Shown: positions 1-8,458, counted from the first letter of the stretch. The stretch: 12,220 nt of DNA from JACOTV01 sp964445135 (GCA_964445135.1 CAYUJW010000031.1:1-12220); one strand, 5' to 3'. Made by a program: numbers and translations. Notes: generated by a model from the letters alone, not told the origin.

Positions 1-2
1 GT

Positions 3-176
3 GCATTATGGTTTACCATTTCACATATTCGTGATATAGTGGTGGCTAGAAATATGACTCAACATACGATCCGCCGCGTTCCCGATTCTTCATATCTTCC
101 ACTCGTCACATCGCATGTGCGAATAAGCTACTACTATCATTTATTCACAACTGCCCTGGCCGGGTATAAAGATTAG
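3..176 (+). CDS. 3' end of an upstream gene, product unknown (partial)
   Basis: The frame starting at base 3 is open from the left edge for 57 codons and stops at TAG 174-176, only 14 bases before the next start codon. The other two plus frames stop within the first 40 bases. The tail carries a basic stretch (RRVPDSS) and an aromatic segment (ISYYYHLF). It could be the cytoplasmic C-terminus of a glycosyltransferase or another membrane-associated protein, but no domain is recognisable. Spacing and strand fit the same gene cluster as the genes downstream. A 57-codon open frame can arise by chance at this base composition, so this is a moderate call resting on openness, position and plausible residue content. 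Confidence 0.5.
   Translation, partial: ALWFTISHIRDIVVARNMTQHTIRRVPDSSYLPLVTSHVRISYYYHLFTTALAGYKD
144..170 (+). promoter_or_regulatory. Possible weak promoter upstream of the cluster
   Basis: TTCACA at 144-149 and TATAAA at 165-170 resemble -35 and -10 boxes but are separated by only 15 bases. Transcription would begin near 177, giving a leader of about 14 bases before the ATG at 191. The spacer contains the GC-rich element GCCCTGGCCGGG (153-164). The site lies inside the probable upstream reading frame, so it could be a chance match or an internal promoter. Low confidence. Confidence 0.25.
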
Positions 177-190
177 GGCTCTCACCAGAC

Positions 191-2494
191 ATGAAAAAAA
201 CGACACAGATCAATAACTCAAAAGGCACAAAAAATCAAAAACTCAAAACGCCAAAAATACTTGGGATGATTATGAAAGCGGCTAGGACTCCGTGGAAATA
301 TTATGCAATGCTGGCTTTTGCATTCTTTGTGACGTCACTCATTTTTTATCTGCCCGCATATTATGGGTATTTTCAGCAAGATGAATGGTTCTTCATTCCG
401 CTATTCTCACGAATCAGCCAACACCCTCTTGCACCTATCGTCGCATTTCTTGCGCCCTTTCGATATCCGCAGGCATTTGCCTTTCACATATCGCCAGTTG
501 GGACATTCTTATTGTGGATAGAGATCATGACGCTCAAGTTAAACTATCCGCTCTATATTTCTTTTGCCTTGATCTTGCATACGCTTATTGGGGTTCAAAT
601 CACAGCCCTTGTGAAAACACTTTTTCGCAATCATTGGCTGGCACTTATGTCTGGTCTGGTGTTTATCACTCTTTCCACACACTCACAAGCGGTGATCTGG
701 ACAAATGCCCACTTGTATGCGCAGTGTTCGCTGATTTTTGGTCTGGCGTCATTGCAGCTATTTACCAAGTATATACAGCTCGCCCCTTCTGCAAAGAATG
801 CTTACTACGGGGCAATTGTGTTCTATTTGGCAAGTCTCTTTACTAAAGAATCAATGATTCTCTTGGTCTTCATTTTGCCGTTTTATAGTGTCATCTATCG
901 GTCGTGGCGATTCACATTGGGTCTTAAACTTTTACATGCCAGTACGCTCGGATACCTTTTTGTTCGATTTTTAAGCCCAAAGATCATGGCGATGTGGGGG
1001 ACTGATCCCAACATGATCGCTTCAATATCCAATAAAAATACTGATCCGCTATTTTCAATATATTGGGCAATCACGCTGTTTCTGAAGGCCATGACTCAAT
1101 CGATATTTTCGCAGTCAACAATTACACAATTGACGGAATGGATGACTGAAGTTGGGTATCCCCATTACAACGTTGAGCGGGAAGTGCGTGGCACAAATTA
1201 TTTGACATTTACCCAAAGCGCCGGACAAGACATGGTGCTGTACACCATCGCACTGCTGATTATTGTGATTGGATATTTCGTATTCAAACAAACCCAAGCA
1301 GCAACGAACGATGATAAAAAACCATTGGCTATCATTTTCGCTTGGCTTGTTTTTAGCACGCTTCCGTTTACCTTTTTAGCCGGCTGGCTTTTGAAACTTT
1401 TTCCCTATATTTCAACCGTTGATTCACGACACCTCTATGTGCTCAACGTTTCAATCAGCATACTGCTTTCCTATCTTGTATGGCGCATCTTTAGACAGAT
1501 TGCCCACTATAAAATCACATCTCTTCAGCCGCTCTATCAGTCACTGACGATGCTTGTGGTGATTGGCTTTTTTGTCTATCAATATCAAAGCCTCCAAACG
1601 CAAATTGCAACGCAGAATAAGATTACCGATGGGCGTGAGACTATCGTCAAGTTGCTGAAAAAAGAAGTTCCTAAGCTTGGAGAACAAACATTGTTTTACA
1701 CAACAAGCAATGTGGCGCTTTATGGATTTGCAGACATGATGTTGCCGTTTCAAAACAACCCAGGCCAAGTCATACTCTCAGTTTATGCGCAGGAGCAAAA
1801 AATTCCAAAAGATTTCTTGACTGCGCAATTTTTAATGAAAGGAATCACGGAGCAGTGGTACCAGACATTTGATGGCATGAGTATTGGATACATGCTTGAC
1901 AAGAAATCACTGTACAAAACAGTTCTTGAAAATAAAATTGATCCAAAAAATGTGCATGCAATATCATACGATGGCACAAACCAAACGGCTCATATGATCA
2001 GTCCAGAAATCCGAAAAGAGCTAGAGGCCGTCATAGCAAGGCGCACAAAAAAGGCTGATTGGACAACGTATTCCAATGAGCTTGGTTCATATTCTATGCT
2101 TATCCCGCCGCAGTGGAGCGTGGTACCCAATAATCAGGATGAGGCAAATCGTGACATCAGCATTTTTACCGATGGGGGGGAGTACGTGATGGGAATTCGT
2201 ATTTATGACAAAGGTGAGGGAGAACCGATCTCAGACTATATTGCCAGACTTCCTGAATATGCTCAATATCCAGAAGGGACATCGGGCATTACGTTTGCCC
2301 AGCTAAAACTAGGGTATTTAGATTCATACACCACCGTCACCAATGTCGATCAAACCCAAGTTAAACGCTATTACTTTAACACGAAAAATAATCTGCAGAT
2401 TAAGGAAATAAATGTTTCAACAAGTTATGTATCAACAGAAGCGGGACAAGCTCAAGTTGACGAGTTGCTCTATACTCTAGACTTTACCGATTAA
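191..2494 (+). CDS. Polytopic GT-C-like membrane glycosyltransferase with C-terminal periplasmic domain
   Basis: This 767-residue protein has a basic cytoplasmic N-terminus (about 35 residues), then roughly 10-11 hydrophobic helices to about residue 480, then a soluble tail. The first extracytoplasmic loop carries YFQQDEW, with Asp64-Glu65 right after the first helix. That is the place where GT-C enzymes (PMT, ArnT, TMTC types) keep their catalytic acidic residue, and is the main reason for the call. Such enzymes move a sugar from a polyprenyl-phosphate donor to an acceptor on the outer membrane face. Residues 490-620 form a mixed soluble region. Residues 624-767 look like a compact alpha/beta domain of the PsbP/DUF1795 kind (pattern YSNELGSYSMLIPPQW, then alternating strands). 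The start ATG gives a sensible signal-anchor topology; no strong ribosome binding site is seen. It begins the complete part of the cluster, 16 bases before the methyltransferase gene. Donor and acceptor are unknown. It could also be a non-catalytic membrane protein of the same fold. Confidence 0.72.
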   Translation: MKKTTQINNSKGTKNQKLKTPKILGMIMKAARTPWKYYAMLAFAFFVTSLIFYLPAYYGYFQQDEWFFIPLFSRISQHPLAPIVAFLAPFRYPQAFAFHISPVGTFLLWIEIMTLKLNYPLYISFALILHTLIGVQITALVKTLFRNHWLALMSGLVFITLSTHSQAVIWTNAHLYAQCSLIFGLASLQLFTKYIQLAPSAKNAYYGAIVFYLASLFTKESMILLVFILPFYSVIYRSWRFTLGLKLLHASTLGYLFVRFLSPKIMAMWGTDPNMIASISNKNTDPLFSIYWAITLFLKAMTQSIFSQSTITQLTEWMTEVGYPHYNVEREVRGTNYLTFTQSAGQDMVLYTIALLIIVIGYFVFKQTQAATNDDKKPLAIIFAWLVFSTLPFTFLAGWLLKLFPYISTVDSRHLYVLNVSISILLSYLVWRIFRQIAHYKITSLQPLYQSLTMLVVIGFFVYQYQSLQTQIATQNKITDGRETIVKLLKKEVPKLGEQTLFYTTSNVALYGFADMMLPFQNNPGQVILSVYAQEQKIPKDFLTAQFLMKGITEQWYQTFDGMSIGYMLDKKSLYKTVLENKIDPKNVHAISYDGTNQTAHMISPEIRKELEAVIARRTKKADWTTYSNELGSYSMLIPPQWSVVPNNQDEANRDISIFTDGGEYVMGIRIYDKGEGEPISDYIARLPEYAQYPEGTSGITFAQLKLGYLDSYTTVTNVDQTQVKRYYFNTKNNLQIKEINVSTSYVSTEAGQAQVDELLYTLDFTD

Positions 2495-2510
2495 CATTCC
2501 GAAAAAACAT

Positions 2511-3194
2511 ATGGCTGGCCGAAAAATCTTTGATAAGAAATACTTTACCGATTATTACTTCGCCATGACTGGCGAGTTTACAAAGAATGACTTTATACGT
2601 AACTACAACTGGTTCTATGGATGGTTTGAAGTAATCAACTCATTTTTTCCAATCAAAAATGGAAGTGGCAAAAAGGCACTTGAGATTGGCTGTTCCATCG
2701 GTTCTGCCTCACATGTTTTGTCTGAATATGGATATGAAGTCACCGCCACAGATATTTCATCGTACGCTGTAAAACACGCGAAAAAATTACTTCCACATAT
2801 TGAATGTGAAGTGCTTGATGTGATGGAAAAGCCGAAAAAAAAGCATGTCGGATCGTACGATTTGCTGTTTGCATTTGAAGTCATTGAACATTTAGATAAA
2901 CCGCTCAATGCACTGCGAAATATGCATTCTATGCTCGCAAAAGACGGAAAAGTTATTCTCTCGACGCCATATCCCTATAGTTATGTATATTATGATGAAA
3001 CGCACGTAAGCGTGCTGTATCCTGGACAGTGGGCCCAACTTCTCAAACAGGCAGGCTTTACAAAAATTGGGTTTCGTCAATTTGGATTTATTCCCTATTT
3101 TTATCGCTTTTCCAAGCACCTTCACATTCCTCTGCCGTTTGGCGTCAATTCCCGCTACATCAATTCTCCAGTATTTTTGTATGCGACAAAATAG
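2511..3194 (+). CDS. Class I SAM-dependent methyltransferase
   Basis: At 227 residues this is the normal size for a stand-alone class I (Rossmann-fold) methyltransferase of the Methyltransf_11/UbiG-like group. Motif I is LEIGCSIGSA (residues 57-66), the glycine-rich SAM loop. The acidic residue that binds the SAM ribose is Asp81 in ATDIS. A post-II segment YDLLFAFEVIEHLDKP (116-131) and the strand GKVILSTPYP (146-155) follow. DETHV (162-166) is the short acid-His stretch often seen near the active site in this group. It is soluble with no signal peptide, so it acts in the cytoplasm. Its position among glycosyltransferase genes suggests O-methylation of a sugar or lipid intermediate (inference). 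The last 14 bases overlap the next gene in another frame, which suggests translational coupling. An A8 run at 2835-2842 encodes Lys-Lys-Lys. Confidence 0.9.
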   Translation: MAGRKIFDKKYFTDYYFAMTGEFTKNDFIRNYNWFYGWFEVINSFFPIKNGSGKKALEIGCSIGSASHVLSEYGYEVTATDISSYAVKHAKKLLPHIECEVLDVMEKPKKKHVGSYDLLFAFEVIEHLDKPLNALRNMHSMLAKDGKVILSTPYPYSYVYYDETHVSVLYPGQWAQLLKQAGFTKIGFRQFGFIPYFYRFSKHLHIPLPFGVNSRYINSPVFLYATK

Positions 3195-6100
3195 CAGGCG
3201 CCTAGATTATGTACTCATTTTTTTGGTGAGTCTTATTCCTTTTCTGTGGCTCAGCGCCGGCTGGGTAATCATGGGGCATGATGCAGGAACCCCCATTGAT
3301 CCAGCGATGCACTTTCTTGATCGCCTCTTTACGTGGACCAACAGATACGGTTTTGGAGCAGATCAAACATTTGCGATGCCTGGTTTTTTCGTACACGGAC
3401 AGGAGTATGTACTCAGCCTACTTCGTTTGCCACTGTGGATTCAGCAAGGCATCACGTTTAGCAGCTATTTTGCAATGATCGGATTTGCCATGTATTTTTT
3501 TGCGCGCGAAGTTTTTCCGCAACGTACATATTTACCACTGTGGGCGGCGATCTTTTACCAAGTAAATCACTTTACCCTTCAAGCATGGTTTATTGCCGAA
3601 CGCACGAAGTTTTCAACATATATTCTTCTTCCACTGCTTCTGCTGCTTGTGCATCGCATCATCTATAAAAAAGTAAATCTTCTCAAATACTCCCTTGTAT
3701 CCGCACTCCTTATTACCATACTTAATGGTGGAGGATTCGTGCCTTTGTTTGGGTCAATTTTGGTTGCTGTTCCAACATACATTGTGTGCTGCCTGATTGG
3801 GAGCACGACGCGCGCACAAACACTCCTTCGCCTGGGAATCTATGGAGCCATAACGTTTGTGGTTTTCTTGTTTCTTAATGCGTATTGGCTGATGCCGTAT
3901 GTTTCATATGTGCAAAACTCCTATGCGACAGAGATTGGCAAATCAGGTGGCTTGGCAGGTGTTATCAACTGGACACAAGAAATCAGCCGCGATACATCGA
4001 TACATAATCTCCTGCGCCTTCAAGGTATTCAAGAATGGTATGTCAATCCGGATCATGCATACGCGCTCATCTTTTTCTCCAATGATTTGTTGGTTCTTAT
4101 ATCGTATCTCATTCCAGCAGCGGCCATTCTTGCGCTGATTGTTTGCAAACCACAAGAGCGCACGCAAACTGCTGCAATTTTTCTCGTTGGGCTCGCTTCG
4201 ATCCTTTTGATGGCAGGGTCACATGCACCGTTTGGATATTTTTATATTTTTCTCCTAAATAAGCTTCCCGGATTTATTGCATTTCGCACACCGTTTTATA
4301 AATTTGCACCCGGGCTGTGGTTTTCCTTTTCTCTGCTGCTTGGGTTGTTTATAAGCCATATACTCAGCTATAAACGGGTTCGAATCATACCTGATGCCAT
4401 AACTCGAGTAGCCGTCATTACACTTATTCTTGCATATTCATTTCCTATTTTCGGCACCGCATTTTTCAAATACCATGAGTATCGCACAACACGTATTCGC
4501 GTTCCCGATTATGTCAGTGAATATGGCGCCTACACCAACTCACAAAACGTCAAAGACGCGCGCACGCTTGTTCTGCCATTTCGACCTGAAGACTCGTATG
4601 TTGAATCAACAAATTGGGGATATTGGAGTTTGGCAACGGTGCATTCTTTACTCAATAAAAATAATCACGTCAGCTTTAATCTTAGCAACTCTGACATTGA
4701 GAACAATCTCCTCTTAAATCTTTATGCTTTAATTGATGCTGGTCAGACAAAATGGGTAGGGGAAGCAAAACGTCTTGGCATTAATTATTTACTTGTTCGA
4801 GATGACGTCTTGGGCACTGACATCAAAAAGACACCAAAACTGATTGATACCAAAAATATCAAACGCACACTAAATTCCTCGGCAGACGTGTCACTTGTGA
4901 AGTCGTTTGGCCCTTGGCATCTTTATAAGATGCGCGAAGTCAGTCCACACATTACGTTTGCCACCGGCTATCATGTAATTCGAGATTATTCAGATGGGCA
5001 GACTGCATATCAACTCGACCAGCTTCCGAGCACAGTTGATCCACAAGATTTGGTTTTCTACACGCAGCCTCATGAATTGCCCCAAACATATGACATCTAC
5101 AAAAAAACTGAATTTATTATTCCAGCCTGCGCAAAATGTGATCTTGTCGAAATGGCGCTTATTAACGATAGTCGTGACGTGGCAATAGTCCCAAACTCGC
5201 CATTTTTTGTCTTCCGAAAAAGCATGGAGGCTGACTTGGAGAAGAAGGCAAACGCTAATATTTATGATTACATTTCACTTCAAACGAGCCTGAGCATTCG
5301 GCGCTTGTTTGAATTACAAACAATGTATCGCAATCACCAGAATGTCGGCGATATAACAGTCGCCTGGCACATGTATCACGATCGATTAGAGAAGCTTGAC
5401 TCGGCACTAAAGAAACTTTTGGCAGACGACACCTTAAGCCGCGCAGCGGATCGAAATGCTCTTCTTGTCAAAGTGCTCGATAGTGTCCTCATGCAAAAAG
5501 AGGAGTTTAGCAACCTTGTGCTTACCTCAACAGGTGAAGATGAGGCGATCATCAAACATGAAGTATATCTTCAACTTCACAAACTTTCGCAAGAGCTACA
5601 AAAAGACACCATCATCTCGACTGACAAAGATATCAAAGAGTATGCTGTCGCGGTTGAATCTGAGGGTACCTATGACATATATGTAAAAAACGATTCATTT
5701 TCGCGTGAAGAATCGATTCGCGATGTGGCTTTTTCAATCGCTGACTCAACGGTTGAAATTGCACTTGATGCAAGCGCCTTATGGACCAAGCTCACGAGCA
5801 TTCCTCTTGAGGAGAAGTTATACAGAGCATCACTTCAAATTAACACGACGTCAAATCTCTTTCCAGAAAATTTGTTCACCAACCTTGAGTCTTCGCAACT
5901 ACAAGTCACCAACGCACAAAATGAATGTTCGCAGCTAACGCTTGGAACGCTGCGCCCGGGACAATATATTTTGTCTTATACCGCAAACACCGATAATGCT
6001 GACACGGTGCTACAAACTCAAACCAAAGCCCAAACAAGCATCACCTATGTTCTTCCATATAATTCAAAAGTTATTGACATGAAGGGTGTATCATCAGTCC

Positions 6101-6573
6101 AAACATCACATAAGCTTGATATAAAGTTCGCAGACACGTATGTACATCATATTTGCAATTTTTACTCAAACACAAATCAAGATGTAACTCTTGATGATAT
6201 TGTTCTTCAAAAAATCGATATCCCAACACTCATTCTGGTGAAGAACAACCCTACATATGAGCAGCCACCAAACACCACAATTGTCAATCGCAAAACAACA
6301 CAGACGAGCGAACAATTTGCGCTCAGCATTGGGAAACCGCAGCTGATGATATACAACACACATTTTGATAAGCGATGGAACTTATCATTTGCCAACCAAA
6401 AACCTGTTCATCTGTCGGGAAATGGCTATTCAAATGTATGGACTGTGGACCCGACATCTCGGCCCTCTATTGAAGCTCGAATTGAATTTTCTCCACAAAA
6501 TCTGGCAAATGTTGGCCGTATCGTTTCAATAATTGCGCTTGTTATTATTCTTGGGGCGCTCATTCTCCTATGA
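3181..6573 (+). CDS. Large AftD/DUF3367-like (YfhO-like) GT-C membrane glycosyltransferase
   Basis: The 1130-residue protein starts at ATG 3181; an upstream in-frame ATG at 3067 would lie deep inside the methyltransferase gene and is rejected. Residues 1-430 hold about 11-12 membrane helices. The first outer loop, GHDAGTPIDP...FLDRLFTW...GFGADQ...MPGFF (residues 32-70), matches the layout I know from mycobacterial AftD arabinofuranosyltransferases and related DUF3367 proteins: an acidic residue after helix 1, then a DP-FL-R-L-W-GFG pattern. Residues 430-1105 are extracytoplasmic, mostly beta-rich, with a predominantly helical insert at about 683-815. A last helix at 1110-1130 re-anchors the end, preceded by the YfhO-type 'W...GNGYSNVW' segment. 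Function is inferred as transfer of a lipid-linked sugar to a surface glycan or lipid; the sugar need not be arabinose. It overlaps the methyltransferase by 14 bases and the next gene by 4 (ATGA). Confidence 0.75.
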   Translation: MRQNSRRLDYVLIFLVSLIPFLWLSAGWVIMGHDAGTPIDPAMHFLDRLFTWTNRYGFGADQTFAMPGFFVHGQEYVLSLLRLPLWIQQGITFSSYFAMIGFAMYFFAREVFPQRTYLPLWAAIFYQVNHFTLQAWFIAERTKFSTYILLPLLLLLVHRIIYKKVNLLKYSLVSALLITILNGGGFVPLFGSILVAVPTYIVCCLIGSTTRAQTLLRLGIYGAITFVVFLFLNAYWLMPYVSYVQNSYATEIGKSGGLAGVINWTQEISRDTSIHNLLRLQGIQEWYVNPDHAYALIFFSNDLLVLISYLIPAAAILALIVCKPQERTQTAAIFLVGLASILLMAGSHAPFGYFYIFLLNKLPGFIAFRTPFYKFAPGLWFSFSLLLGLFISHILSYKRVRIIPDAITRVAVITLILAYSFPIFGTAFFKYHEYRTTRIRVPDYVSEYGAYTNSQNVKDARTLVLPFRPEDSYVESTNWGYWSLATVHSLLNKNNHVSFNLSNSDIENNLLLNLYALIDAGQTKWVGEAKRLGINYLLVRDDVLGTDIKKTPKLIDTKNIKRTLNSSADVSLVKSFGPWHLYKMREVSPHITFATGYHVIRDYSDGQTAYQLDQLPSTVDPQDLVFYTQPHELPQTYDIYKKTEFIIPACAKCDLVEMALINDSRDVAIVPNSPFFVFRKSMEADLEKKANANIYDYISLQTSLSIRRLFELQTMYRNHQNVGDITVAWHMYHDRLEKLDSALKKLLADDTLSRAADRNALLVKVLDSVLMQKEEFSNLVLTSTGEDEAIIKHEVYLQLHKLSQELQKDTIISTDKDIKEYAVAVESEGTYDIYVKNDSFSREESIRDVAFSIADSTVEIALDASALWTKLTSIPLEEKLYRASLQINTTSNLFPENLFTNLESSQLQVTNAQNECSQLTLGTLRPGQYILSYTANTDNADTVLQTQTKAQTSITYVLPYNSKVIDMKGVSSVQTSHKLDIKFADTYVHHICNFYSNTNQDVTLDDIVLQKIDIPTLILVKNNPTYEQPPNTTIVNRKTTQTSEQFALSIGKPQLMIYNTHFDKRWNLSFANQKPVHLSGNGYSNVWTVDPTSRPSIEARIEFSPQNLANVGRIVSIIALVIILGALILL

Positions 6574-6923
6574 AGACTTTTGCCACACTGCTTGCTCGAG
6601 CGTATCGAATATATAATACACATGTTGGTATTCTGATGCCGGTCGTGGGCATAACCCTGTTCTGCGTATTTTTTATCCATCGAATTCCATATATAAACCT
6701 CTATGCGCAGGAGGCGCTCACTGCTATACTTATCGTTGATTGGGGATTGCTTGTTGTGCTCTCACGCCTCAAACTTGTGACACAATTGAAAGCAACACTC
6801 GTTCTTGTGGCTGCAGCATTTGTGCTTCGCTACCTCGGGCGCGATCTCTGGGCAGACACCATAATGAACGTTATGTATTTGATTCTCGTTTGGGTATGCA
6901 TTTCCTATTTAAGAAAAAAATAA
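6570..6923 (+). CDS. Small four-helix membrane protein, unknown function
   Basis: The product is 117 residues, almost entirely hydrophobic, with predicted helices near 19-36, 48-64, 72-89 and 96-114, a basic N-terminus (MKTFATLLARAYR) and a basic tail ending RKK. I recognise no family. The start overlaps the previous stop as ATGA, a sign of translational coupling, and the 3' end overlaps the next gene by 28 bases. Position between two GT-C enzymes suggests an accessory membrane subunit, or a small partner such as a flippase-like helper (inference only). The stop TAA at 6921-6923 directly follows an in-frame A AAA AAA heptamer, and a -1 shift there would continue into the next gene, so the protein may exist both alone and as an N-terminal extension of the following glycosyltransferase. 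Confidence 0.75.
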   Translation: MKTFATLLARAYRIYNTHVGILMPVVGITLFCVFFIHRIPYINLYAQEALTAILIVDWGLLVVLSRLKLVTQLKATLVLVAAAFVLRYLGRDLWADTIMNVMYLILVWVCISYLRKK

Positions 6924-8458
6924 TCTTCGCAGTTGCTGGCATCTGCGCGCTTGCTTTGACACTTCGCGCATTTGCACTTCAAACAAACGCTCCCTTTTGG
7001 GTCGATGAGTTTAGCAGCGCTTCACAAGCCAAGTTGCTTCTCACATACGGTATTGGAGTATTTAATATAGAACAGAGATATTTTGAATATCACAACATTA
7101 CCGCCCATATACTTATGGCACTTTCATTTGCGCTTTTGGGAGCCGCAGAATGGAGTGCTCGATTGCCGATGGCAATTATTGGTTCAACAGTCCCGCTCGC
7201 TCTCTATCTGTTGTGTCTGAGGGTGAGTAAAAATACAATAATCAGCTTGTGTGCAGCACTTCTTGCCGCAACCTCATACTTCATGATTGCATGGAGCACA
7301 CAGGCCCGCGGATATCCAATTCAGCAAGTGCTAACGATAATACTTCTCACCTCCTATATCGCGCTTCTTCAAACCGCGCGCCCAAGCAAACGCCACGCAG
7401 CAACACTTGTTGGCACAGCGCTTTTGGGAATAATTACTCATGTTTCATTTCTCATAGTCATTGCTGTTCTTTCGCTCCATTACACGCTCACTCATAAACG
7501 AACACGAAACACACAGCTTGTGCTTGGAATAGGGGCATTGATAAGCTCTGCCTTACTTGTCAAGTCTGGGCTTATTTTAGCCATTACTCAAAGCGTGCAA
7601 ACGCAGGCATTTGGGGCAAATAATCTTTGGTACTATCATTCATTTTTATGGAGAGAGTATGGAGCGGTCACCGTGCTGTCTGCTCTGGGCGCCATATTAA
7701 TGTGGCAAAAATATCCCCAAAGCCGAATCATTCATATTTTCATAAGCGTATATCTGTCTTTCTTCCTGTTTGTATATAAGCCATATAATACGCGCTACTT
7801 GCTCGTTATCTTTCCGCTTTTACTCATGATGATGGCCGTGGCAATTGCACAAATTTCAACATTATTCACGAGCAAGAAGTACGTGGCTGTCACCACAATT
7901 ATCATCACACTCGCAATCATCGCTCAAGGTAATTTATTCACGATCAAGCCAAAACGTTTTTACTCAGTCAATCACAGTTTTCGTGAAATAGCTCTTGTCG
8001 ATTACGATCAGGTGTATGAAATTATTCAGAAAAAATCTGCAACAAAATCAACACCTCCTGCGGTTATTGACACGTGGTGGGATCGAACGAGGTGGTATTT
8101 GGGTACAGATTATCAACCCCTCTTCGCATTTCGTTGGGATCAGGAATCTGGGCGAATAAATGGTCTTTCCAAGTCGACGCCATACACAATAAGCCCCGCC
8201 GGTGAGAAGGTTATTTATAAAAGCGGGGGAGTAGTGCTTGTCTCAAATCTCCGCGACCTGGTTGGCGTTATGAAAATGCATCCGCAAGGATTTATCTTCA
8301 TCGATGACACAAGCATGTCCCAAGAAGTCATTGAATATGCAAAGCAGAATCTCCATCATGAGCTTTATCTTGATCACTACACATATGATGACAACCCCGC
8401 TTCAATCTGGCCTGCTAACTTGTATAGCTGGGGATTTGAAAACAATGAAGAACGATGA
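6896..8458 (+). CDS. PMT/ArnT-like glycosyltransferase (GT39/GT83 family)
   Basis: The start chosen is ATG 6896, giving 520 residues; longer in-frame starts add a cysteine-rich, non-hydrophobic leader with no family match. The N-terminus is classic for the PMT_2 group: Lys-rich, helix 1, then LRAFALQTNAPFWVDEFSS, with Asp37-Glu38 as the presumed catalytic acidic pair in the first outer loop. A second signature, the stretch HNITAHILMAL..LLGAAEWSARLP, follows in the usual place, and WSTQARGYP marks the later helix/loop where family members keep an Arg-Gly/Arg-Tyr pair. About 10 helices run to residue 345, then a soluble extracytoplasmic domain of about 170 residues. The family moves a sugar from polyprenyl phosphate to proteins or lipids outside the membrane. 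Overlaps are 28 bases with the upstream gene and 4 (ATGA) with the downstream gene. The substrate cannot be read from the sequence. Confidence 0.87.
   Translation: MHFLFKKKIIFAVAGICALALTLRAFALQTNAPFWVDEFSSASQAKLLLTYGIGVFNIEQRYFEYHNITAHILMALSFALLGAAEWSARLPMAIIGSTVPLALYLLCLRVSKNTIISLCAALLAATSYFMIAWSTQARGYPIQQVLTIILLTSYIALLQTARPSKRHAATLVGTALLGIITHVSFLIVIAVLSLHYTLTHKRTRNTQLVLGIGALISSALLVKSGLILAITQSVQTQAFGANNLWYYHSFLWREYGAVTVLSALGAILMWQKYPQSRIIHIFISVYLSFFLFVYKPYNTRYLLVIFPLLLMMMAVAIAQISTLFTSKKYVAVTTIIITLAIIAQGNLFTIKPKRFYSVNHSFREIALVDYDQVYEIIQKKSATKSTPPAVIDTWWDRTRWYLGTDYQPLFAFRWDQESGRINGLSKSTPYTISPAGEKVIYKSGGVVLVSNLRDLVGVMKMHPQGFIFIDDTSMSQEVIEYAKQNLHHELYLDHYTYDDNPASIWPANLYSWGFENNEER
6914..6947 (+). 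promoter_or_regulatory. Candidate -1 ribosomal frameshift signal
   Basis: In the frame of the small membrane protein the message reads A AAA AAA (6914-6920) immediately before its TAA stop. This is the X XXY YYZ form of a -1 slippery site. After a 7-base spacer (6921-6927), CGCAG (6928-6932) pairs with CTGCG (6943-6947). Inside, after one T-T mismatch, TG (6934-6935) pairs with CA (6940-6941) around the loop CTGG. The following gene is in the -1 frame, so slipping would bypass the stop and give a fusion of about 629 residues. Known -1 signals such as bacterial dnaX use the same order of parts. The hairpin is short and could be chance; the function is inferred. Confidence 0.35.

Noticed and set aside
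385..846. 153-residue open frame overlapping the first membrane gene
   Set aside because: Shadow of the real gene in another frame; composition is unlike a real protein and there is no family pattern.
2835..2843. A AAA AAG slippery heptamer inside the methyltransferase gene
   Set aside because: A -1 shift there would meet a stop after about a dozen codons and no downstream gene continues. It shows that such A-runs occur by chance in this sequence, which tempers the frameshift claim at 6914.
3067..3180. N-terminal extension of the AftD-like protein from an earlier ATG
   Set aside because: It lies wholly inside the methyltransferase gene in another frame, lacks family similarity, and ATG 3181 gives a normal N-terminus leading into helix 1.
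6426..6680. Antisense open frame across the junction of the AftD-like and small membrane genes
   Set aside because: Opposite-strand shadow with no recognisable domain, contained in well-supported plus-strand genes.
6740..6895. N-terminal extension of the GT39/83 protein
   Set aside because: The extra 52 residues are Cys/Arg-rich, overlap the small membrane gene, and do not fit the family; ATG 6896 gives the typical Lys-rich start.
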